This document shows, one piece after another, positions 1 through 5,224 of a DNA stretch of 7,293 nt. The notes below the pieces were generated by a model. That model did not search any database and was not told where the DNA came from. It was given only the letters and a program-made list of their open reading frames with translations. Made by a program: the position numbers and the translations under genes. This stretch comes from Candidatus Njordarchaeum guaymasense. Its GTDB lineage: Archaea > Asgardarchaeota > Njordarchaeia > Njordarchaeales > Njordarchaeaceae. The stretch lies in NCBI GenBank assembly GCA_030587605.1, contig JAUQYT010000085.1, positions 1 to 7,293 on the forward strand, read 5' to 3'. Every line of letters starts with the position of its first letter. Position 1 is the stretch's first letter.

Positions 1-1
1 C

Positions 2-868
2 TACCTAGCCATGGGTGGATTTGGACACGTTAGAATATCCATGTCAGCCATATACGAAATGATTCGACAGAAAAAAACCAATCTCGCCATGGCAGGCAAG
101 ACAGCTGTCCACGACATTGAGATCCTCGTCGCGGGCGGATGTGTGAAGCGAGTAGATAGAGCTTACTCTGGTGGTCACGAAGTTAGAGGACTATCGCCTG
201 CCTTCCGGAGAGCCGCCGAATCCAACGAAATAGAGGTTCAAGAGTGGAGCAATGCGTCATTCCAGTGGAGGTTCAGAGCCGCCGCCATGGGCATACCCTT
301 CATGCCCACACGGATCTTGCTGGGAACAGACACATTCAAGTACAGCGCCGCAAAGGTCGTAAGAGATCCCTTCACAGGCATGAGGGTAGCGCTTCTCCCC
401 GCTTGCTACCCAGACATCGTGTTTATACATGTTCATCGATGTGACGTCCACGGTAACTGCCAGATAGATGGCATCTCAATTGAAGATATCGACCTCTCCA
501 GAGCAGCCCGCAAACTCGTGGTAACGACTGAAAAGATAGTTGATAACAGCGAGATAAGAAGAGAGCCCTGGAGAACCTCAATCCCGTACTACTATGTGGA
601 CGCGGTCTGCGAAGTTCCATATGGATCTCACCCCGGGAACATGCCTTACGAATACTACTTCGACGAGGAACACATAGGGATGTACTTGAAGATGGCCAAG
701 ACCCCTGAGGGAACGAAGGAATACCTCGACAAATACATTTTTGGCGTAAGCGATTTTGAGGAATACTTGGACCTAATTGGGGGCGTTAAGAAACTCTCCT
801 ACCTCTACAGACTGGAACACTTGAGGGAGCGCCTAAGAGCGCCATGGGCGGAGGAGAAAGATAGGTGA
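2..868 (+). CDS. CoA-transferase subunit A, glutaconate CoA-transferase (GctA) type, 5'-truncated by window edge
   Basis: Family I CoA-transferase alpha subunit, cytoplasmic, expected to pair with the next gene to move CoA between acyl-CoA and a free acid. The first ATG (position 11) is probably internal: the frame stays open to the left edge (Tyr-Leu-Ala before it), and GctA-like proteins have roughly 20 residues before the Gly-Gly-Phe that lies just after this Met. Counting from that Met, I recognise the GctA-like blocks AAAMGIPFMPTR (90-101), the FIHVHRCDVHGN segment (138-149), the EIRREPW block (181-187) and PYGSHPG (203-209). About 285 residues are present against roughly 320 in the family. 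The stop is followed after 23 bases by subunit B, so the two are co-transcribed. The acyl substrate is not evident; the IpdA ring-cleaving enzymes belong to the same superfamily. Family confident, substrate unknown. Confidence 0.9.
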   Translation, partial: YLAMGGFGHVRISMSAIYEMIRQKKTNLAMAGKTAVHDIEILVAGGCVKRVDRAYSGGHEVRGLSPAFRRAAESNEIEVQEWSNASFQWRFRAAAMGIPFMPTRILLGTDTFKYSAAKVVRDPFTGMRVALLPACYPDIVFIHVHRCDVHGNCQIDGISIEDIDLSRAARKLVVTTEKIVDNSEIRREPWRTSIPYYYVDAVCEVPYGSHPGNMPYEYYFDEEHIGMYLKMAKTPEGTKEYLDKYIFGVSDFEEYLDLIGGVKKLSYLYRLEHLRERLRAPWAEEKDR

Positions 869-874
869 AAGAGA

Positions 875-880
875 GGAGGT
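875..880 (+). promoter_or_regulatory. Ribosome binding site for CoA-transferase subunit B
   Basis: GGAGGT lies 11 bases before the ATG at 892, in the 23-base gap after subunit A. It supports ATG 892 as the start and independent translation of subunit B on a shared transcript. Confidence 0.8.
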
Positions 881-891
881 AGAGAAGCAAC

Positions 892-1692
892 ATGAGTTCA
901 GGTGGAAAAAAGAGTGATGACTTCTCACTGATTGAGATGATGGCATCAGCCGGTTCAAGAATGCTTGAAGATAAGAAAGTTGTTGTTTGCGGCACTGGGA
1001 TACCGATGCTCGCAGCGCTACTTGCTCAGAAGACTCATGCACCTGGTCTGATCATAGTCTTCGAAGCTGGAGGCATAGGTCCTCAGCCTCCAACCTTGCC
1101 AATCTCAGTAGGGGACTCAAGAACATTCCACAAAGCGCTCCTAGCAGGCTCAATGGATGACGCAATGTCTGCGCTGCAAACCGGATACGTCGATTACGGC
1201 TTCCTAGGAGTAGGACAAATAGACAAGTACGGAAACATAAACGCAACATGCATAGGACCACATGACCACATGAAAGTCAGCTTTCCAGGATCCGGCGGGG
1301 CAAACGACATAGGATCACTCGCTTGGAAAACAATAATCGTAACGGGGCAACATGACAAAAGAAGGTTCGTTGAAAAACTTGACTTCTGCACAACCCCCGG
1401 ATATCTAGCAGGTCCAGGTGCAAGGGAAGCAGCAGGGCTTCCAAAGAACACGGGACCGCACAGGGTTATAACGAACCTTGCAGTGATGGGATTCGACCAG
1501 AAGACAAAGGAAATGACACTCATCTCAACGCACCCAGGGGTCACAACGCAACAAGTCACGGAGAACACAGGTTTCAAGTTGATAGTTCCTAGCAAAGTGG
1601 CGACGACTGAGCCTCCAACACAGGAGGAAGTCAGGATACTCAGGGACGAGATCGACCCAGCTGGAATATTCGTAAGACGGAAAAAGAAGTAG
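892..1692 (+). CDS. CoA-transferase subunit B, glutaconate CoA-transferase (GctB) type
   Basis: Beta subunit of a family I CoA-transferase, partner of the preceding gene; 266 residues, full length for GctB. By eye it follows GctB throughout: VVCGTGIPMLAALLAQ (31-46), IIVFEAGGIG (54-63), the SVGDSR block, GFLGVGQIDKYGNINAT, the FPGSGGANDIGS glycine loop, and a C-terminal LRDEIDPAGIFV. Glu58 in IIVFEAGG aligns without a gap with the catalytic Glu of Acidaminococcus glutaconate CoA-transferase (in IIVESG), so a covalent glutamyl-CoA mechanism is plausible. That argues for a true transferase rather than a hydrolase-like relative that has lost this residue. The ATG is supported by a strong Shine-Dalgarno site. 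The gene converges on the methyltransferase at 1746 with only 53 bases between the stops. Substrate unknown. Confidence 0.9.
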   Translation: MSSGGKKSDDFSLIEMMASAGSRMLEDKKVVVCGTGIPMLAALLAQKTHAPGLIIVFEAGGIGPQPPTLPISVGDSRTFHKALLAGSMDDAMSALQTGYVDYGFLGVGQIDKYGNINATCIGPHDHMKVSFPGSGGANDIGSLAWKTIIVTGQHDKRRFVEKLDFCTTPGYLAGPGAREAAGLPKNTGPHRVITNLAVMGFDQKTKEMTLISTHPGVTTQQVTENTGFKLIVPSKVATTEPPTQEEVRILRDEIDPAGIFVRRKKK

Positions 1693-1745
1693 TTGATTCA
1701 GATCACAATGCGCAACGATCATGCAAGGGATGCTTGTTCTTACTT

Positions 1746-2540
1746 TCACATTCTTTCCCCATACAAGACTAAGTGTTTTGACATCCCTTTAATAGATGGT
1801 TCTTTGCTTAGTTTCAACACCAGTTCCGTTGTCTGCTTAAGAAATCTCTCTTTCCAATCGCGAGCTTTCTGAACTTTTCTTGGGATACCGAGCACACTCA
1901 GCCAGCCACAAACCCCATATATATCGAGAACTCTGATTCCCTCTCTCTCAAAGAAATCTCTGGCTTCTTCTGGGCTGAAAGCTCTTAGTCTCTCTCCATG
2001 CTGTTTCACGAAGTACGGTATGGACTCGATTGAAGTTAGATTAGAGTCCGAATCTTCATGGAAACCATTAATGACACTAGCCCATTTATTAATCAGGAAT
2101 ATTGAAATTCTCCCTCCCTTCTTGGTAACCCTTATTAATTCTCTTGCAGCCCCTATAGCTCCATTCCAGCACAATACGAAATCAAAACTCTCATCAGCAA
2201 AGTACAGCCTACGAATATCGCACTCCAAGATTTCTATTTTGTCGAGTACTCCTTCTCTGAGCATCTTCTGCTTCGCAACATCCAACATTCCAGTGGATAT
2301 GTCGCACAAAGTAACTGAGTATCCCATCTTTACTAAGGGTAGACTTATTCTCCCGGTTCCTCCAGCAGCGTCTAAGATCCTTGCATTTTTGTCTTTTGGC
2401 AAGTATTTCTTCAGTAACTCCAAATCCACACAGTTTTCCACGGCACCCTGAAAAGTCTTATACCATTTATCAAATGTCCTAGCATGATTGTTCCACGATT
2501 GCCTGATTCTTTCAACCCCCTTGAGTTCATTTTCACTCAT
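1746..2540 (-). CDS. Class I SAM-dependent methyltransferase (UbiE/Methyltransf_11-like)
   Basis: 264 residues with a Rossmann-type SAM fold. Motif I is ILDAAGGTGR (55-64), with the SAM-binding glycines; the acidic residue ending strand 2 is Asp80 (VTLCDIS); motif II-like CDIRRLYFADESFDFVLCW covers 107-125; LIRVTKKGGRISIF (135-148) is the usual post-motif turn. The C-terminal 100 residues, which set the substrate, match nothing I recognise. No membrane segment or signal peptide is visible. It is transcribed alone, opposite to its neighbours, with its own promoter. Two 60-base lines counted inside it (2101, 2401) are 40-42% G+C against 53% for one in the CoA-transferase (1441), so it may be a later arrival. 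Annotators often call such proteins UbiE-like, but nothing here points to quinone synthesis. The fold is confident, the substrate unknown. Confidence 0.9.
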   Translation of the reverse strand: MSENELKGVERIRQSWNNHARTFDKWYKTFQGAVENCVDLELLKKYLPKDKNARILDAAGGTGRISLPLVKMGYSVTLCDISTGMLDVAKQKMLREGVLDKIEILECDIRRLYFADESFDFVLCWNGAIGAARELIRVTKKGGRISIFLINKWASVINGFHEDSDSNLTSIESIPYFVKQHGERLRAFSPEEARDFFEREGIRVLDIYGVCGWLSVLGIPRKVQKARDWKERFLKQTTELVLKLSKEPSIKGMSKHLVLYGERM

Positions 2541-2606
2541 TTTGACCTATCCCCATAGCATCAGTTCACCAATATTCGCGTCTGACATAATGTCCTTGTG
2601 AACTTT

Positions 2607-2615
2607 CTTTATTAA
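2607..2615 (-). promoter_or_regulatory. Putative TATA box of the methyltransferase gene
   Basis: Read on the minus strand this is TTAATAAAG, an archaeal TATA-like element. Transcription would start about 25 bases further on, near 2585, giving a leader of roughly 45 bases before the ATG at 2540. Only a weak Shine-Dalgarno (ATAGGTC) precedes that ATG. Confidence 0.45.
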
Positions 2616-2767
2616 TACTCTAAGTGAGAAACATCGTTTTCGGCTTCCAAGATAGTTTCAGTCTGCCTATTTGGCACAATTCCAATAAATCGAATGTGGC
2701 AAGGCTCTACGGCAAGTAACAATGTTGATAGTCATCATGATCAGTCATCGGATTATTGTGCAGTGAT

Positions 2768-2782
2768 TTGCGAGACTCGCAA
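2768..2782. repeat. Perfect 15-base palindrome upstream of the Roadblock promoter
   Basis: TTGCGAG-A-CTCGCAA: seven-base arms around a single central base. It ends 22 bases before the TATA-like element of the Roadblock gene, a position typical of a dimeric regulator's binding site. A one-base loop makes an RNA hairpin less likely than a DNA operator. The regulator is unknown. Confidence 0.6.
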
Positions 2783-2804
2783 GAAAAAATAGAAATCACG
2801 TAAT

Positions 2805-2813
2805 CTTTAATAA
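2805..2813 (+). promoter_or_regulatory. Putative TATA box of the Roadblock gene
   Basis: CTTTAATAA in an A+T-rich stretch. A start site about 25 bases downstream (near 2837) would leave a leader of about 100 bases, long for an archaeal mRNA, so a second promoter nearer the gene is possible. Confidence 0.4.
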
Positions 2814-2938
2814 CAAGGTGCCATCATAGTGTAATTGCGACAAAAATGACTCGTTCTGGGCTCATCAGATAAAGCTAGTGAGAGTCCGGTATGGAACCAG
2901 AATGGCCCAATGTAAACTTAAGATAGGTTGCGTGCTGA

Positions 2939-3322
2939 ATGCCCGATAATAAGAGCTTGAGGAAAACTCTTGAAGATATTTTGAAGAGCATGGAGGAAGC
3001 TGACCCCGACGTTGAAGGATCAGCCCTCGTTAGAACAGATGGTTTGGTTATGGCCTCCGCGATTCATAAAGACGCGGATGAGTCACTCATAGCAGCTATG
3101 TCAGCTGCCTTGCTCAACATAGGCTCCAGATCTGTCGCTGAACTAGAGCGTGGAGCCCTGGATAAGGTCATAGTAAGCGGTTCGAAAGGCGATGTAGTCT
3201 TGACTGGTGTTGGCGGAGAGGCAGTCCTTTCAGCCATAACGCGACCAGGAGCAAACTTGGGACTCGTCCTTGTCGAAATGAAGAGATGCGTCTCAAAGCT
3301 AGGACAATCCCTGAAGGGATGA
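2939..3322 (+). CDS. Roadblock/LC7 domain protein
   Basis: 127 residues, a single Roadblock/LC7 domain with almost nothing else. The order is an N-terminal helix (about 6-20), the strand GSALVRTDGLVMASAI (27-42), a long helix with SLIAAMSAALLNIGSRSVAEL (49-69), strands DKVIVSGSKGDVVLTGVG (75-92) and ANLGLVLVEMKRC (105-117). This matches archaeal and MglB-like Roadblock proteins, which form dimers and regulate small GTPases or act as scaffolds. No GTPase gene is in the window, so its partner is not visible. The ATG is fixed by an in-frame TGA immediately before it (2936-2938), with a modest AGGT Shine-Dalgarno 10 bases upstream. It stands alone between long non-coding stretches and is probably monocistronic. 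Family confident; the process it controls is unknown. Confidence 0.9.
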   Translation: MPDNKSLRKTLEDILKSMEEADPDVEGSALVRTDGLVMASAIHKDADESLIAAMSAALLNIGSRSVAELERGALDKVIVSGSKGDVVLTGVGGEAVLSAITRPGANLGLVLVEMKRCVSKLGQSLKG

Positions 3323-3561
3323 AATAGACACAAACCATCTGATCTGGACGGGATATAGTTTCAGCACGAAGATTTTTTGCTCCTGCACCGGTGTAACCAT
3401 GTAATGTTTCTTATTCTCACTTTCCAGCTTCAGACATGTTTTCTTCATCGAGATTCCTTTTCTGTCTTAAATTCCCAAGATCAGGACTAGTATGATCGTG
3501 TTTTTGTCAGAAAATCGGAACTGCCTCTTGGTAATCTACAAATCTCGAATGTTGTGATTCT
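3323..3561. other. Non-coding region downstream of the Roadblock gene
   Basis: No gene supportable here. The first part holds a T6 run (3373-3378), which may end the Roadblock transcript, then the 8-base palindrome CACCGGTG (3386-3393). From about 3400 to 3470 the plus strand is pyrimidine-rich, also suited to archaeal termination. The hsp20 control region follows. Confidence 0.6.
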
Positions 3562-3579
3562 TGTTACAACAACATAACA
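3562..3579. promoter_or_regulatory. hsp20 operator copy 1 (TGTTA-N8-TAACA)
   Basis: Inverted repeat TGTTA-N8-TAACA, ending at the base before the TATA box, where the BRE element should be. It shares arms and 8-base spacing with two further copies downstream. A protein bound here would compete with TFB/TBP. Confidence 0.65.
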
Positions 3580-3588
3580 TTTATAAAG
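3580..3588 (+). promoter_or_regulatory. TATA box of hsp20
   Basis: TTTATAAAG, the best archaeal TATA box in the window. The expected start site is about 25 bases downstream, near 3608, giving a leader of about 70 bases before ATG 3678. Confidence 0.75.
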
Positions 3589-3593
3589 AGGCT

Positions 3594-3611
3594 TGTTACC
3601 AATAAGTAACA
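3594..3611. promoter_or_regulatory. hsp20 operator copy 2 (TGTTAC-N6-GTAACA)
   Basis: Perfect inverted repeat with six-base arms, TGTTAC-N6-GTAACA. It lies between the TATA box and the predicted transcription start and overlaps the latter, a classic repressor position. Its centre is 32 bases from that of copy 1. Confidence 0.7.
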
Positions 3612-3615
3612 TGGA

Positions 3616-3633
3616 AGTTACAATACAGTAACA
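3616..3633. promoter_or_regulatory. hsp20 operator copy 3 (AGTTAC-N6-GTAACA)
   Basis: Inverted repeat GTTAC-N6-GTAAC with the spacing of copy 2; only the outermost left base differs (A for T). It lies just after the predicted start site, its centre 22 bases (about two helical turns) from that of copy 2. Confidence 0.65.
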
Positions 3634-3661
3634 AATATCGGATTCAAGATCACAAGAGTGT

Positions 3662-3668
3662 GGAGGTG
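3662..3668 (+). promoter_or_regulatory. Ribosome binding site deciding the hsp20 start
   Basis: GGAGGTG lies 9 bases before the in-frame ATG at 3678. The longer alternative start, GTG at 3660, would lie upstream of and overlap this site and has no Shine-Dalgarno of its own, so ATG 3678 is preferred. Confidence 0.8.
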
Positions 3669-3677
3669 CATGATGAA

Positions 3678-4268
3678 ATGCCAGAATTTGATGACATGTT
3701 CAAGGACCTTTGGGACGACGACTTCTTCAAGGAATTCATTGGCAATCGACGCAGAATGGAGCGTAGCTTCATGGAGCGTATCAAGAAGCTGCAAGAAGCG
3801 GTTAAAAGCGGGAAACTGCAGGGAAGAACTGAAGTAACACCAATCGAGAAGCCAGGCGTCAAGGGATACATATTCCATGGCATCTTCGGAACGCCAGACG
3901 CACTTGAAGGAGAAGACGAAGGACCAGAGTTCGGCAGTGAGGAACAGAAGAACAAGGAGACCTTCAAACTTCCAGAAACAGGAAAGGAAGATCTCAGGGA
4001 GCCAGTAGTTGAAACATTCACAAGCGGCGACGAGTTCACCGCGATAGTTGAGTTACCAGGTATTGACGAACATGATATCAAAGTTTTGCCTGGAAACGGT
4101 TCGATCCAAGTTGATCCACTAAACTTCAAGACAATTGAGATAGACTTGCCTTCGAATGCCGACACTAGCAAGATGACGAAGACTCTCAAGAACGGTATCC
4201 TAGAGATAAAGGTGCCCATCTCAACCGCAAGGGTCGAAGACGACAGCGTGAAATTCGGAGTCGTCTAG
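3678..4268 (+). CDS. hsp20: Small heat shock protein, Hsp20/alpha-crystallin family
   Basis: ATP-independent cytoplasmic chaperone that holds unfolding proteins. 196 residues from ATG 3678. The first 105 residues are charged and partly low in complexity: an acidic/aromatic start (EFDDMFKDLWDDDFF), a basic helix, then a GYIFHGIFGTP segment resembling the glycine/aromatic stretch of archaeal Hsp20 N-termini. The alpha-crystallin domain spans about 107-183, with AIVELPGIDEHDIKV (122-136), where the ELPG turn is diagnostic, and NGILEIKVP (172-180), the conserved final strand. The domain is compact and I see no clear C-terminal I-X-I anchor, so oligomerisation may differ from that of longer relatives. 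Transcribed alone from a strong TATA promoter flanked by three operator-like repeats, so tight stress-dependent repression is likely. Family confident. Confidence 0.9.
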   Translation: MPEFDDMFKDLWDDDFFKEFIGNRRRMERSFMERIKKLQEAVKSGKLQGRTEVTPIEKPGVKGYIFHGIFGTPDALEGEDEGPEFGSEEQKNKETFKLPETGKEDLREPVVETFTSGDEFTAIVELPGIDEHDIKVLPGNGSIQVDPLNFKTIEIDLPSNADTSKMTKTLKNGILEIKVPISTARVEDDSVKFGVV

Positions 4269-4282
4269 GCAGCAAGTAGCGA

Positions 4283-4351
4283 TTTTTCTATACGTTTCTT
4301 TCTTGTTTTTGATCCTTTCTTGTTCTATTCTCTGTTTACTTTTCTTTTTCT
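4283..4351 (+). terminator. T-rich transcription terminator after hsp20
   Basis: Starting 15 bases after the stop codon, about 70 bases of the plus strand are dominated by T, with several runs of four or five. This is the usual archaeal terminator form, needing no hairpin. It separates hsp20 from the corrinoid gene cluster. Confidence 0.65.
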
Positions 4352-4407
4352 AGTTGACACGCTACTGAAGCTCTGGAAACCGACATCGTTATTAGGAACA
4401 TCTTAGC

Positions 4408-4416
4408 TAATTTTAA
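4408..4416 (+). promoter_or_regulatory. Putative TATA box of the corrinoid methyl-transfer cluster
   Basis: TAATTTTAA, a moderate TATA-like match and the best one between the hsp20 terminator and the next gene. Start of transcription would fall near 4435, leaving a leader of about 80 bases. Confidence 0.4.
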
Positions 4417-4434
4417 GAGAAATCTACTTTGTCG

Positions 4435-4456
4435 GTCTCCAAGAAAAGTGGGAGAC
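4435..4456 (+). repeat. Inverted repeat / hairpin in the leader of the corrinoid gene
   Basis: GTCTCC-N10-GGAGAC: a perfect six-base stem with a ten-base loop, at or just after the predicted transcription start. It could be a leader hairpin or an operator. The leader is too short for a classical cobalamin riboswitch. Confidence 0.5.
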
Positions 4457-4518
4457 GATTAGCAGAGATAGTCAAGAGGCAAGGATGTAACGAGGGGAAT
4501 TCAACGAGGTAGTTTGTC

Positions 4519-5175
4519 ATGGCGAAGGAGTTGTTGGATAAACTAATTGAAGCTTTAATCAGCGGAGACGATCTGGAAGCAGGAAGACTTGCAAAAGAAG
4601 CGATCAACAAGGGAATCCCAGCGATCGATATTCTCATGAAGGCTTGCGCCCCCGGCATGATGAAAGCAGGCGAGAAATTCGCCTCGGGGCTCGGAGGCGC
4701 ATCGCTAACGGATCTTATCATGAGTGGCGAATCCATGAAGGCTGCGCTCGATGTGATCAGGCCACATTTGAAAACTGAGAAGGCGGAGTACGCTGGAAAG
4801 TACTTGCTTGGACAGATTGAAGGCGACATACACACTATTGGTAGGGATATCGTGAGGAGCATGCTCCAGTCAGCTGGCTGGGACGTCATAGACCTAGGAG
4901 AGGATGTACCAGTGGACAAGTTTATCGAGAAAGCCAAGGAGATGAAGCCAGACATTATTGGAGCGGCCTCAGCGATCACTGGTTCCCTGAACAAGCTCCA
5001 AGAACTCAAACAGAAGATTGACGTCGAGAAACTTCCAGTGAAATTTATGGTTGGTGGCTGGTCCACAAGCACGGAGTGGGCCAAATCAATCGGAGCATAC
5101 TTTGCTAGGGATGCTGTGGAAGCTGTAAAAGTGGCTGGCAGCCTTCACAGCGGTAAAGCAAAAGCTGGGAAATAG
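4519..5175 (+). CDS. Corrinoid (cobalamin-binding) methyl-carrier protein, MtaC/MtbC-like
   Basis: 218 residues, the usual size for the corrinoid subunit of methyltransferase systems, which carries the methyl group on cobalt between two methyltransferases. Residues 1-85 form the helical cap (B12-binding-2 type, with CAPGMMKAGEKFASG at 43-57). Residues 92-210 form the Rossmann-like cobalamin domain. The signature is intact: D103-I-H105-T-I-G108 in the EGDIHTIGRDIV block, where His105 should be the lower cobalt ligand; Ser151 in AASAITGS; and the glycine pair 179-180 in FMVGGWS. A GAGGT Shine-Dalgarno 8 bases upstream supports the ATG. It is the first gene of a plus-strand cluster, 49 bases before a URO-D-fold protein that is its natural partner. 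The methyl donor is not identifiable. Very sure of the family. Confidence 0.95.
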   Translation: MAKELLDKLIEALISGDDLEAGRLAKEAINKGIPAIDILMKACAPGMMKAGEKFASGLGGASLTDLIMSGESMKAALDVIRPHLKTEKAEYAGKYLLGQIEGDIHTIGRDIVRSMLQSAGWDVIDLGEDVPVDKFIEKAKEMKPDIIGAASAITGSLNKLQELKQKIDVEKLPVKFMVGGWSTSTEWAKSIGAYFARDAVEAVKVAGSLHSGKAKAGK

Positions 5176-5211
5176 AAAGGAGCATATGAATCAAAACGCA
5201 GCATAAAGAGA

Positions 5212-5216
5212 GGAGG
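5212..5216 (+). promoter_or_regulatory. Ribosome binding site of the URO-D-fold gene
   Basis: GGAGG in a longer purine tract, 8 bases before ATG 5225. It is the strongest Shine-Dalgarno site of the cluster and fixes the start, which matters because the protein has an unusual N-terminal extension. Confidence 0.8.
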
Positions 5217-5224
5217 AAGAAAGA

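Larger units (their letters stand above)
2541..2938. other. Divergent non-coding region between methyltransferase and Roadblock genes
   Basis: About 400 bases with no supportable gene. It holds a TATA-like box for each flanking gene and a 15-base palindrome, listed separately. The middle part (about 2620-2760) shows no clear structure to me; I found no tRNA and no complete C/D-box RNA. Confidence 0.7.

Noticed and set aside
1194..1595. 133-codon minus-strand frame inside CoA-transferase subunit B
   Set aside because: The plus-strand gene is a clear full-length GctB homologue; the reverse frame is rich in Cys and Pro with no domain or ribosome binding site.
2860..2867. Minus-strand CTGATGAG resembling a C box, considered as a C/D-box small RNA
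   Set aside because: I could not find a matching D box at suitable distance or a terminal stem, so an RNA gene is not supported.
3386..3393. Palindrome CACCGGTG after the Roadblock gene
   Set aside because: Eight bases with no loop, no repeated copies and no nearby promoter; weak as an operator and not a terminator hairpin.
3611..3631. Six-codon frame starting in the hsp20 leader
   Set aside because: It is made of the operator repeats themselves and has no ribosome binding site; the DNA repeats explain it better.
3660..3677. GTG 3660 as the hsp20 start
   Set aside because: The strong GGAGGTG at 3662-3668 would lie inside the coding sequence; it is well placed for ATG 3678 instead.
4356..4518. 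Cobalamin riboswitch upstream of the corrinoid gene
   Set aside because: The leader after the predicted start is about 80 bases and shows no B12-box-like sequence; only a simple hairpin is present.
5186..5206. Six-codon reading frame (MNQNAA) with an AAAGGAG just upstream, between the corrinoid and URO-D-fold genes
   Set aside because: The purine site is only three bases from the ATG, too close to work well, and a frame this short is expected by chance. No repeated or regulatory codon pattern is visible.
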